Below are positions 54,041-64,000 of a stretch of 64,000 nt of DNA, piece after piece. The DNA is taken from positions 3,270,001 through 3,334,000 of the forward strand of contig NC_089829.1 of assembly GCF_035046505.1 (NCBI RefSeq). Direction: 5' to 3'. The notes beneath the pieces were generated by a model. The model made no database searches. It saw only the letters and a program-made list of their open reading frames with translations, and was not told the DNA's origin. Source of the DNA: Tiliqua scincoides (Eukaryota; Chordata; Lepidosauria; Squamata; Scincidae). Position numbers and translations under genes: made by a program. Each line of letters begins with the position of its first letter. The stretch's first letter is position 1.

Positions 54041-56228
54041 TCAGCAATCTCTCCAGCCTCCTTCAAAAAACTTCTTGCAGATCAGTGGCGTTGGTTTCTC
54101 TGAAGTGGCACGTACAGCTCGATTGCTGTCAGGTGGGACATCTTCCAGGGACCTCCCCTTGCGAGACTGGAGCGCCTCCTGTTGGTTGGAAGGAGAAGTG
54201 AGATGCTTCCTCTGCTGTTCTGGGGGCCCTCAGCATCGCTGCCCATGCCCTGGCCTTCTTTAGGCCCCCAGAGTTTCTGAGCCGGGGACTGAAGATGGCA
54301 CAGACCTCTGAATAATGGGGAAAGAAGTGCTGGTTGGGGAGCCTCAAAATGGCCTTCCCATCAGCCTGTGGGGAGGGAAAGGAGAAAGGGATCAGGCAGT
54401 CAGGCAAAGGCCTAAAGGAAGGGAAGAAGAAGGGCAGGGATGAAAGGAGGATCAGAAATAGGCTGCCCAAACATAGAGAGAGAGAGAGAGAGAGTAGGGG
54501 TGAGAGATGCCGCTGCTGCTCTGAGGGGTGACTGGGCACACCTCTTGTGGTCAAAGGCACCAGCAACCCCAAGCAAAGGTGTCATTTGAGATGTTTTCTG
54601 ATTAAAACAGTTCTGAAAAAGCATTTGGCCTCAACAGAACATTTTGGGTTCTCAAAGACTGGCATTACAGGAGCAGTCCTTCAAAGCCTGAGGTCGGGAT
54701 CCAACTTTCCCAACCAGAGAGACTTTAAATAGATCACGCCTGGGACTTTCAGTATGCACATGATCTGTGATGGAGCTGGGCCCACAAGGCCCTGCTAATG
54801 CTGTGCTACATTTCCTGTAGCATTTGGAAGTTAAAGAAGAGTCCCCCCAAATGCAAAGAGAACATTGTTTCTCCTAAAGTGAGAGATCTGAATCTGGACT
54901 TTAAAAGAAAGCCCCCTGCAGGTTGACTTGGGCTCACAGTGAGTTATTAATTGAGGTTCCTACTAAATAGCAAGGCACAGTTACGTTTATGCAAACAGAC
55001 TCTCTCTCTCTCTCAGATGCATGAGTCCCTTCTTGCCTTTAGTAGACCTTGAAACTTTTGGATTTGATCTCATATCTCTGGTGCTGAAGCTGTGATCTCT
55101 CTGGTCATCCTACAAGACCTATAAGAACAGCCCCATAGGCCCATCTAGTCCAGCTTCCTGTATCTCACAGCGGCCCACCAAATGCCCCAGGGAGCACACC
55201 AGATAACAAGAGACCTGCATCCTGGTGCCCTCCCTTGCATCTGACAAAGCCCATTTCTAAAATCAGGAGGTTGCACATACACATCATGGCTTGCAACGGT
55301 GGATTGTTCCTCCAGAAACTTGTCCAATCCCCTTTTAAAGGCGTCCAGGCCAGATTCCATCACCACATCTGGAGTTCCACAGACCAACCACACTCTGAGT
55401 AAAGAAATATTTTCTTTTGTCTGTCCTAACTCTCCCAACACTCAATTTTAGCGGATGAACCCTGGTTCTGGTGTTATGTAAGAGTGTAAAGAGCATCTCT
55501 CTATCCACTCTATCCATCCCCTGCATAATTTTGTATGTCTCAATCAAGTCCCCCCTCAGGTGTCTCTTTTCTAGGCTGAAGAGGCCCAAACGCCGTAGCC
55601 TTTCCTCAGCCCAGCCCAGTAATCATCTTAGTCGCTCTCTTTTGCACCTTTTCCATTTCCACTATGTCTTTTTTGAGATGCGGCAACCAGAACTGGACAC
55701 AATACTCCAGGTGTGGCCTTACCATAGATTTGTACAATGGCATTATAATATTAGCTGTTTTGTTCTCAATAACTTTTCTAGTGACACCAAGCATAGAATT
55801 GGCCTTCTTCACTGCCACCACACATTGGGTCGACACTTTCTTCGACCTGTCCACCACCACCCCAAGATCTCTCTCCTGATCTGTCACAGCTCAGAACCCA
55901 TCAGCCTATATGTGAAGTTTTGATTTTTTGCCCCAATGTGCATGACTTTACATGTACTTACATTGAAACGCAATGTAAGTAATTCATATTTCATCCATCC
56001 ATATTTCGAGTCTTCCATGCTGGCTTCGTTAGGACTAGTCACTTATCCAAACCTTCTATTCTTTAGGCCCTTATGACACTCCTCCCCAGGAATCCCTGCA
56101 CCCAAAAGAGCAGCATTCCTGGTACTCACCATCCACTCCTTGGTGGAGCCATCGCTCACGACAGCCTCCTCTGTGGCCAATGCCACATTCAGGGCCAGGA
56201 GAGCAGGCAGGCAGGTTGCCCACCTCAT
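54041..56228 (-). CDS. Putative secreted disulfide-ring peptide precursor, copy 2 (unrecognised family)
   Basis: Not recognised as a known gene. Minus-strand exons 56130-56228 and 54041-54178 join in phase 0 (GTGAGT donor; acceptor 'ccaaccaacag') and give 78 residues, the same length as copy 1. Residues 1-18 are a signal peptide ending NVALA before TEEAV. RxxR sites are RKGR at 39-42 (then SLE) and RAVR at 53-56 (then A). The end is LICKKFFEGGWRDC, cysteines at 67 and 78, stop directly after. Predicted product after the second site is about 22 residues with a 12-residue ring. The intron (about 1.95 kb) contains a CR1. The frame is open upstream of the chosen ATG, but the signal peptide and similarity to copy 1 favour this start. 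CKKFF and the ring size recall somatostatin, but the rest of the precursor does not; homology is not claimed. Confidence 0.66.
55115..55985 (-). mobile_element. CR1 LINE in the intron of peptide gene copy 2
   Basis: Same strand as the host gene. Starts (3' end) at 'aacagccccataggcccatc' and runs through the C-terminal ORF2: LFSLEKRHLRGDLIETYK (55335-55589), [20 protein letters not shown] and [15 protein letters not shown] (55606-55887). 5'-truncated near 55985. It accounts for nearly half of the intron. Confidence 0.92.
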
Positions 56229-58704
56229 GGCAGGCCAGACAGGATTCTCTTGGGTGATTTCAATCGAAGGGCTGCGACAACTCAATTCCCTCCTGCCCTG
56301 CAAAGGCTTCCAGGCCTTTCTGGAGCTGTACCAGGCACAGCAATCCACGTCTGGGTGGAGCCCAAATGCAGATCTGGAGGGCAAGGAGGCGGTCAGGCTT
56401 GGGCCTGCGTGTCCCTCCCAATGCAGCAGGCCTGGTCTTGCAGTGGGCTCCCCCTCCATTGCATGAAGCTGTTCTTAAAAAGGGATAAAAGGGATAACCC
56501 AGGATAAAAGGGAGCCAGTTGATTTTTAGCCCCAACCCTTCCAACCACAGAGCCCATGCCTTCCACCCACCCACCCTGTTTTTTGTAGCACCCCTGTTGA
56601 TGCAGGCCAATTGTCCTCTGAGCCTCAGCGATCCTCTGGCCAGCTGGGTGCTTGTTTCCCTTTCCACAAGGGAAGCAGCAGAGCAAGAAGGGGAGCACAG
56701 GGTGGTACCAACCGCCCCCTTCCAGCCCCAGCCCTGAGCCTCATCCTGCTCTGCTTCTCCCATGCAAGCACCAAAGGGGTCATGGCAATGGGGTGCGGGA
56801 GGAAGGGAGTGCTGCTTCTATCACCCTCTTCATGCTCAAGTAGGACTGGAAGAGGAGGGTGGCAGCAGCAGCTGGCTGGGCAGGCAAGCCTGACCGCCTA
56901 TGCTCCCCTCGTTCCTGATCATTACCGGCTGGCCATGCTTGCTTGGTCTTTTACAGAATCCCTCTGCAACAGGAGCAGAGCCCCATTTCACAGGGACCCT
57001 TGGTCATCCTGTGACCTTGTGTGTACCCTTGACAAAGAATAGTACAATCAGAAAACCAGCCCACAGGGATATTCAGGAGGGGCGGGTCAATTGCATCCAT
57101 CTGGGATCCCATAAGGCCTGTGCCTTTGCGCCCATGCCCCCACTTCCAGGAGGAGGGCTGCATTGCTTTCAGGCAGGGTGGGTGACTGGGCTTGGGTTCT
57201 GATGGTGCCTTAGGCCCAGAAATGAATGCTGGATTCATATGTTTTTCACCTGTGTGCTGGTCAGATTGAGGAGCTGGCTGGCCTACTAGTTAGAGTCTTC
57301 TGCCTCATGTCATTTTTCCTTCTTTCTTTAGGGCTGTTCTGTTCAGTGGAGAGTCAGATTGCTGCCAAACATGCATTCTTCAAAGATAGACAGAAGGGTG
57401 GGCAACACTATAAACAGGATAATGGACCAGAGGAGGGTTGGACAAAGCATTGCAGAAGAAAAAGGATCTCTAGCCTGAAACTGCTATTGCTCAGCCACTG
57501 ACCAACTCATGATAAGACTTGACTAACCCAGGATTTAATCCTAGATTAAAGTGCCAAGCTAGTGTGACCAACCTGAGACCCAGTTGGTGGAAGCATCAGG
57601 AGTGTCTCACCCAGCATTGTCCAGGCAGTGCAGCAGAAGTGGGGAGGGGGGCTTGTGCCTGGATGCCATCATCTACCTTCACAAAGTGCTTTTCAGAACA
57701 AAATGTATGACATGCTGGGTTTGGCATGTTTGGCTCTAACTTTATTTGCAAACTGCAATTATATATTCAAGTCCGTAATCCCAAGTCTCAAGTCTCTGCC
57801 CTCAAGTCTGAAGTTCCGACTCAAGTCTCTGAGCCAAATTGAAAGAAAAAAGGGTGGTGGCAGGGTATGTGGGGAGGGGGAGTTGTAAGCACCCCCCTGA
57901 TGGCAGGCACTTCTGAGTCCCTGCTCCACACTGCCCAGTTGATCAGTGGCAATCAAAGTGCTGCAGTCAGCCTGGAGACACTGGCCACAGCACAATCACC
58001 TAGGCAGGCACTTGCCAGGGTGATTGTAGTCACTTCTGGATCACCCAGAGGGTCTTGTGGCACTATACAAGTACACAGCAAAGCAAGCACACAGCAACTT
58101 GAATTACGAAGAAATGTCAGATAGCCTTTTGGTCAAGTTTTATTTGCTGTTAGTCTGGTTCAGGGCAGGAACAAATTTTTCAGAATCAAGGTAATTATCT
58201 TCTAAATTAACCTTTTAATTGCTTTTTCTGAAGAGTGAAGGTTTTTCTGAAACCCGGTGGTTTGATTTTTCCTGTTGGTAGCAAATGCAAGAGATGATGG
58301 AACTATCTAGCATCTGAACCTCTCCAACAGAGAGCTTGAACTGGATGGCACCTCCCTAAAAACCAAGAAAGACTTTCATGGCATGTCAATGACTAGCAGC
58401 ATACAGTGGCACAAGCTTTCAAAGACAAGAGACGGAGGGGGCTGGAGCCAAAGGACTCAACTACAGGATGTGCCACCTCCAGCAGTTAGGACTGAGAAAG
58501 TGTCTTATTGTCAGAAGGGTGCACCTTCTATGACATGGGCTCAAGAAGAGGGCTTAGGTCAAACCTAATAGCCCTTCATGTGCCACTGATGGTTCGACTT
58601 GCTGCACCAGGATCAGAAGTCCTAAAATGGGCATTGAGTGAGACTTCCCTGAAAACCCCCCAAGAAAGAGAATTTCTAAATGCATTGTGCTAAATGGGCT
58701 AGAC

Positions 58705-59011
58705 CAGGGGTGTCAAACTCATTCAATACAGCCAGCCAAATAGCATTCATGATGCCTGCTGAGGGTCAGAGGTGATGTCATTAGGCAGGAAGTGATGTAA
58801 TTAAAAAGGTCACAACCAAAATAAGAACTTTTTCTCACTTAGAAACTCATTAGTTGCAAATGGCAGAAGAGAAAATATGCAAATCTTAATCGTATTTCAA
58901 GATATGGTAGAGCCAAATTTTCATATGTGCTGTCCTTTCAGCAGTAATTGCCACTGCTGAGAGCCTGAAGGCCAGATTAAAAGCTTCCGTGGGCTGCATC
59001 CTGGGTCCCTG
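58705..59011 (+). mobile_element. hAT-like element with perfect 8-bp TSD
   Basis: Begins CAGGGGTGTCAAACTCATTC and ends GCATCCTGGGTCCCTG (the right terminus keeps only CCCTG). The perfect duplication GGCTAGAC flanks it (58697-58704 and 59012-59019). The 'gtgatgtcatta' and 'gggctgcatcctgg' blocks fit the CAGGGGTGTCAAACTC hAT family. Confidence 0.85.
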
Positions 59012-62000
59012 GGCTAGACCTATTGGTTCTGACACCCACAGTTTGCTACCTGATGACCTGGTCTTCTTCCCACACCATTCTGGAGTCAAATGAAGATCTT
59101 TGCTAAATGCCTCTCAATAAAGACACAGAAATACGCACTCTTTTGGTTTTATTTAAGCATGACAATGTTGGAATCCCTTTACAGACAGCGAGAGCTCTGA
59201 TAAGTGGGTTCTGTTTGCAGAGGTCTGGTTGAATTTCTGAATGCCTGCTGGGACAGGAGTTGTGAGCAAGGGCAGGCTGGGTGCACCTGCGGGTCCTGGA
59301 TCAGAAGCAAGAAGGGGGAAGAGCAGGTGATGAAATATTTCACAATTAGGATCTCAGAGGCAAGGCTATTGGATGGTCTGGTGCTGGTTGATAATAGCGC
59401 TCATTGGGAGAAATGTGAAGGTCTTTGGGGTTAATCGTGTCACGTTTTCTGAAGTTTCCACTCCAGTCACCTGAGGTGTCCTGTTGAAAGTAAACAGAAG
59501 GAGGCTTGAACTTCTCCCATAGTTGACTGGAACCTGGAATCTTCTGTATCCCTTCTCACAGTGAGGGGCCCTTCTCACTTAGGTTTCTTATAGATGGGTA
59601 AGTGTTTCATAGAACAAGTCTTTTTTGGCTTAGAAAGGAACCTGCTTTGTCAAGGTTGTATCTGCTGCAGCTAATGGGACTAATGCAGCTGTCCCTCTAG
59701 AACAAGGCCCATGGATCAAATCCAGCCCACCACTCAAAATTATCGGACCCACATGGAGCTTGGTTTGGGAGGTGAAGTCTCCCACCCAATTTAGTGTGTG
59801 CTGGACAGAAAATCACAGAGCTGCCTGCCCACAGTTGCAAAGTCCTTGTGCCACATTGGGTGGCCCCAAGACATAGTGCTAGGACCATGACACCCTTCTA
59901 AATAGATACAAGAGTCCCTCTTTGACACAGAGGACAGGGTTTTGTTTGCCACTATCTGACCATTGGAGGATCGAAAGGATCACTGGAGATCTAAAGGAGA
60001 AAGGGGGGAGGGACCTCCAGGTAGAGAAAAGGAGCAAATGATAAAGCTCCTGGCTCAACATGATAAAGCATTTGGCTCAACATGGTTCTTCTCCCCATTT
60101 TAAAGAAGGGCACTAAAAAAATAAGAGTATTAAGCAGGCACCCAGTGAAAGGATATCTAATAGGAAAAACAAACAGAAAACACCCTCTCTAACATGGATC
60201 TTTGTCTGAAAGAACTGAAGAGGAAAGCAATTAATTCAAACTCTTTCGCGGTCGTACAAAATGTAAAATATTGAAACAACACAGCAACGTGTTACAATCT
60301 CAAAGCTGGCACAGAAGCATGTGGGGACTGAGTGACTGCTTTAATCTGCCCCCTTTTCTCTGCAGTTCCCTTCTTTTCCTGCCTGCCCCTCTTTTGCCTC
60401 CCTGGCTTGCTGAGCCATCACCCCCTGGACAATCTTTGGAGTTGTCCCAGGTGCTGAATCTCTTTCACTGGCCAAAGCCCAGGGCAGCCGCAACTTGTCC
60501 TCATGCCGCCTGCTTCTGTGGATTGTGGTGTGCATTTCCCCCCCTCCTGCCTGTCCCCTCTGCCACCCTGGTCAACCAATTCAGAGTCTGCCCCCAACCC
60601 ACGGGCTGCTGCTTCATCTGGCACCCCTGCCAGGGAATCCCCCTTCTCTCCCAATTTCAGAACATTGTTCTGCTTCATGAACTCTCACAGGGGGAGCAGA
60701 ACACTCCCTTAAAGTGTTCAGGGAGAGCAGTATGGCAAGCATGGCATGCATGGAGATGAATGACTTCTCCCCCCTTTCAGTGAGCCAATTTCAGTGAGGG
60801 AGAGGATCTCCCTCTCCCTTTCCTAAGCAGATTACATGTCAGCATGATAAGCCCTCACCAGGTATCCAAACCTGTTACATGAAATCTGTCAATGTGTGCA
60901 GACTGAATCAAGGCACACATTGAGAGGTGCTTAGTTAATGTGTGACTTAACCTGGCGGCCTGATCTGGTGCCTGATCATCATCATGCTCTTGGCATCATT
61001 CAAGGTTCTTGGGCCAAGTGCTCCTTCTGGGGTGCAGTGATGCTGTTAGCCAGCCATTTGGCTCTATAAAAGCCTTGCCTGGAGCCCAACTTAGCCATCA
61101 GAATAACAAAGCAGATTTATCTCATCCTGCCTGGCCCAGCCTCTTCCCACTGACTGACTGACTCTCTTGGTACTCAGCCTCAGGCCTGTCTGCGGTTGGC
61201 CCAAGACCTCCATACACTTTTTACCCAGTGATGTGTGAATTCCTTCCACATTCTAGTTTGGCTCTCTCTTCTCCACATTTCTTCCTGCTCTCTGTTGTCT
61301 TCCAGTTCAGGGAGTAGAAGGAGAAGGAGAAGCAGAAATGGCAAGTAGGCAGACAGAGGTGATGGACACCCCCCACCCACACAAATCTGCTGCCAGAGAC
61401 AATTGCTTCAGTTGGCTGGATGGGCCAGCCCTGTCTCTGTAATTTCTGCTTTTAGCCTTGGCTGCATCCTAGTTCACAACCCTCCACTACTCTTTTGGTC
61501 TCTTGCCCTGTGTCTCTGTAAGTTATGCAGCGATCAAAACAACTTACAGAAGGTATTTCTGTGCCTAGCAGCAATGTTGTTGCCATGTAGAAACCCAAAG
61601 ACATGAGGTACTGACCTTTCAGGAATGGCACCTGTACAAGCAGCCTCTTCAGTGATGAGGAGATCCACCAGAGATCCACCAGAATATGTGGAAATCTTCA
61701 GTGTCTGCAGAGTCAAATCCCCCCCCCCCTGAAAGCCTGCTACAACAGTTCGGCAGACATGGAGATCAAAGGAAGGCAAACACACAGCCCTCACTTCCTG
61801 TTCCCATTGAAAGCCCTCATTCAGGCAGAAGGACCACAGGGGAGATCAGTGCAAGGCTAGAGCGTCCCCAACATGATTAAGTTTCCATTGCAGGGCACTG
61901 AGTGTCCCATAAATGGCCACAGCCAAAAGGAAGTGTGGATCCAACATAAACAGGAGAGGGTCTTTTTGTTTGGACCGGCCTCTTTTGAGTCAGCTCACCA

Positions 62001-62728
62001 TCTTGAACCCTGTTCTTTGACTAGTCCAACTACTCACCAGGTTGCCTCCCAAGGTATCACCCATCTCTGCCTTGGCAACAGTTGTCGTTGTATAGATCAG
62101 CAGAATGGCAATAAGCAAGCTGCAGCTCAGTTGCATGATAAATCAATGTGGGGGTGCCTTTTCGGGTTGATCAAGCAGGTGAGCTGCCTCTTGTGCCTGT
62201 TCCATCTCAGAAGGCAGTTGCCACCCTGATTATATAGGAAGGAACCAGGAAAGAGCTGGACTAGACCTGAATGTATTGAGATTGAATACCTGCATCATTC
62301 TTATCAAGAACAACTTGTGCTGTGGACATCAGTGAGCAGGAAAAAAAGTAATGGGATGCCACAATAAATCACACTGGGAAGGCTTTTTTTCCCCCATGGG
62401 TCCAGTGCTAGAGGTTGCTGGCCCACAACAAGAGGCCCACAACACAAGTCACAGTACCACCAGGGCAGATCCAAGGGGGGGGCTGGGTGTGTGGAGCCGT
62501 GCCTGGCTGCTCCTTTTGCCTCTTGCTGCTGCTCCTCCAGACCCAGCAGGGATGGGTAGACATGCTGGTCAACTGCATCTTTGCTGACCTGCAGGTCACC
62601 TGGGTCAGGGGCCCTCCAGCCATGACATCAACCTGGTTAAGCTGCTAGCTGTACAGCTAAAAACCTCCCAGCCCCTCACTCTCTACTCATCTGTTGTGCT
62701 TTTTGGTGACTTTTCTCGTGCTGTCTCA

Positions 62729-62890
62729 GACTGTGATCCTATGCACACTTACCTGGGAGTAATTCCCATGGACTATAATGGGACTTACTTCTGGGTAGAC
62801 ATGCCTAGGTTTGGGCTCTCTTAGACTGCAATCCTGTCCACACTTACCTGGGAGCAAGCCCCATTGACTATAATGGGACTTACTTCTGAG
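62729..62890. mobile_element. Two adjacent palindromic MITE copies (18446-18535 family)
   Basis: Two direct copies: 'agactgtgatcctatgcaca' to 'atgcctaggtttgggctc' (62729-62818) and 'agactgcaatcctgtccaca' to 'gggacttacttctgag' (62824-62890). The second lacks its right terminus. Confidence 0.7.
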
Positions 62891-63062
62891 TTGGGTGTCT
62901 TTCAGATAATGCATAGGGTTGGGTGTCTTTCAGACAATACACACACACTTAAACATATTAGAACCAACTAAAAAGTCAAAGCATGAACAAACATTCCTTT
63001 GCTGGAAAGTTGGATAGTATTGGGCCCTTAATTAATCTTAATCTTAGCCTTTAATCTTAGCT

Positions 63063-63256
63063 CAGCCATTTTCAACCACTGCGCAGTGTGCCGCAAATGG
63101 TCTGCATGTGCGGGAGTTTGGGGTAGGATCATTGGGGGATGTGAGCCCCCTACTAACAGCATGGTGTACCTTGTCAAAAAACTGATGGTGTGCCTTGACA
63201 ATTTTAGTCCAAGGGGTGTCAGTGTGCTGTGAGATGAAAAAAGTTGAAAATCACTG
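63063..63256 (+). mobile_element. hAT-like element with 6/8 TSD
   Basis: CAGCCATTTTCAACCACTG to AAGTTGAAAATCACTG, inverted termini. Flanks TCTTAGCT (63055-63062) and GATTAGCT (63257-63264). The 'gtgtgccttgacaatttta' body is typical of this hAT family. Confidence 0.8.
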
Positions 63257-63419
63257 GATTAGCTGGTCCTTGGCGCATAAGAACAGCTGCTAAATTCTTG
63301 TCTGTCGTACAATGTCCCTGTTAAAGGCATAGGAGGCCTGTGGCTTTCCACATTAAGTTTCCAAAGCAGGCTTTCCGCATGAAGCGTGTGGGCTTGTTGA
63401 AGAAGCAGAAATCTCAAGA

Positions 63420-63515
63420 TAGGCAATGTTTGTTCCCTTATTTTGGTGTTGAAGTGCCCTTATATCAGTGCTGGGAAGTTGGTTAGGATTGTGACCTTAC
63501 TGCTCATGCCCCCCC
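63420..63515. mobile_element. Half-copy of the 5789-5967 palindromic MITE
   Basis: 'aggcaatgtttgttccctta', 'atatcagtgctgggaagtt' and 'ggttaggattgtgacc' match the right half of the family. The left half is missing. Confidence 0.5.
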
Positions 63516-64000
63516 ACCCCGCAAACACAAACTCTGGACCTGCCCCTACAGTACAATGACCTGCCCTGACTTGGGGCACAGCAGCTAAAAAATATGGCAA
63601 CACTGATGTTTTGGATCTATATCCTTGGGAGGCATCCTGACCTTTGAATTCTTTGAATTCTTTCTTAACCTCCTCGATCTAACTGAATTTAATCTCCAAG
63701 TGTGAAATGGCAGCCTGTGTCACGAAGTACCAAACACTGTTGTGTCCTCAAAATGTACAAAAAATGTACGAAAAAATGTACCTCTTTGGGTACCCTGAGT
63801 CATCTCCTCAAACCGTGCAAAAAGTGCAATATACGAGTGTAGCTATACCATAGCAAATGGCACAGAGGATGAACTGGCTCCATCAGGAGTTGTGTTGATG
63901 GAAGCTCATCAGACACCAGTGCAGGATGCCAATGTGGCTGAACAGGAACTGACATGGAGCCGCTGAGGAAAGTGGGAGGGGCCATTGCTGAGCACTTGCT

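Larger units (their letters stand above)
56229..64000. other. Distal intergenic region
   Basis: No supported gene. The first 260 bp on the minus strand are the likely leader and promoter of peptide gene copy 2 (TATA-like AT run near 56470-56515). The rest is unique sequence with the hAT-like and MITE copies listed separately. A good TATAAAAG at 61065-61072 has no convincing downstream ORF. Confidence 0.6.

Noticed and set aside
54041-54178. Calling copy 2 a somatostatin or cortistatin gene
   Set aside because: Only CKxFF and ring size agree; the F-W-K-T core, precursor length and dibasic site are missing, and the paralogue does not share CKxFF.
54129-54572. 147-residue minus-strand frame with an acceptor-like start before ADGKAILRL
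   Set aside because: It overlaps exon 2 of peptide gene copy 2 in another frame, has no usable donor and no counterpart in copy 1.
60271-60759. 162-residue plus-strand frame
   Set aside because: Low-complexity, proline- and leucine-rich translation in C-rich DNA, no recognisable motif, and competing frames on both strands.
61065-61072. TATAAAAG that could be the promoter of a third peptide gene
   Set aside because: The first downstream ATG (61231) gives only 28 codons without a signal peptide, and no VALATEEAV-like exon follows.

Overview
The window is vertebrate nuclear DNA, almost certainly from a squamate reptile (lizard or snake). Two host genes carry intact GT-AG exon structures. The interspersed repeats are a squamate-type mixture: 5'-truncated CR1 LINEs, an L1 with ORF1, an L2-like LINE, SINEs built on 5S rRNA or tRNA, and many short hAT-like and palindromic DNA elements. 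Species assignment is inference; no alignment was run.

Layout. EXOSC10 (nuclear exosome RNase D-type exonuclease) fills 853-22791 on the + strand in 25 coding exons, with a CpG-rich promoter carrying TCTCGCGAGA, CACGTG and YY1-like motifs. A repeat-filled gap of about 4 kb follows, then a CpG island and SRM (spermidine synthase) at 26920-36391 on the + strand in 8 coding exons. The EXOSC10-SRM neighbourhood is the conserved one of human 1p36.22. MASP2, the next gene expected from that synteny, is not recognisable in the remaining 27 kb.

Downstream of SRM lie two small genes in convergent orientation (43240-44020 + and 54041-56228 -). I recognise neither, but they are clearly related to each other. 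Each encodes a 78-residue secretory precursor in two coding exons with a phase-0 intron. They share the signal-peptide end VALATEEAV, two RxxR processing sites (the first followed by SLE, the second by A) and a C-terminal ring closed by the last residue (C-x11-C and C-x10-C, each with GG and W). Each also has an AATAAAGAATGA polyadenylation region. This looks like an undescribed family of disulfide-ring secreted peptides and is the main discovery candidate here.

The rest is mobile DNA, often nested. Examples are an ORF1-bearing, internally deleted L1 inside a CR1 (47173-49911), a hAT-like MITE inside an L2-like LINE (50375-50879), a hAT inside a CR1 (39152-39516), a 5S-SINE-type tail inside a hAT (38356-38460), and several short elements with visible 8-bp, 9-bp or TAA target-site duplications. 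A perfect 43-bp inverted repeat with an 11-nt loop lies at 25061-25157. I saw no retroviral or other virus-like element.
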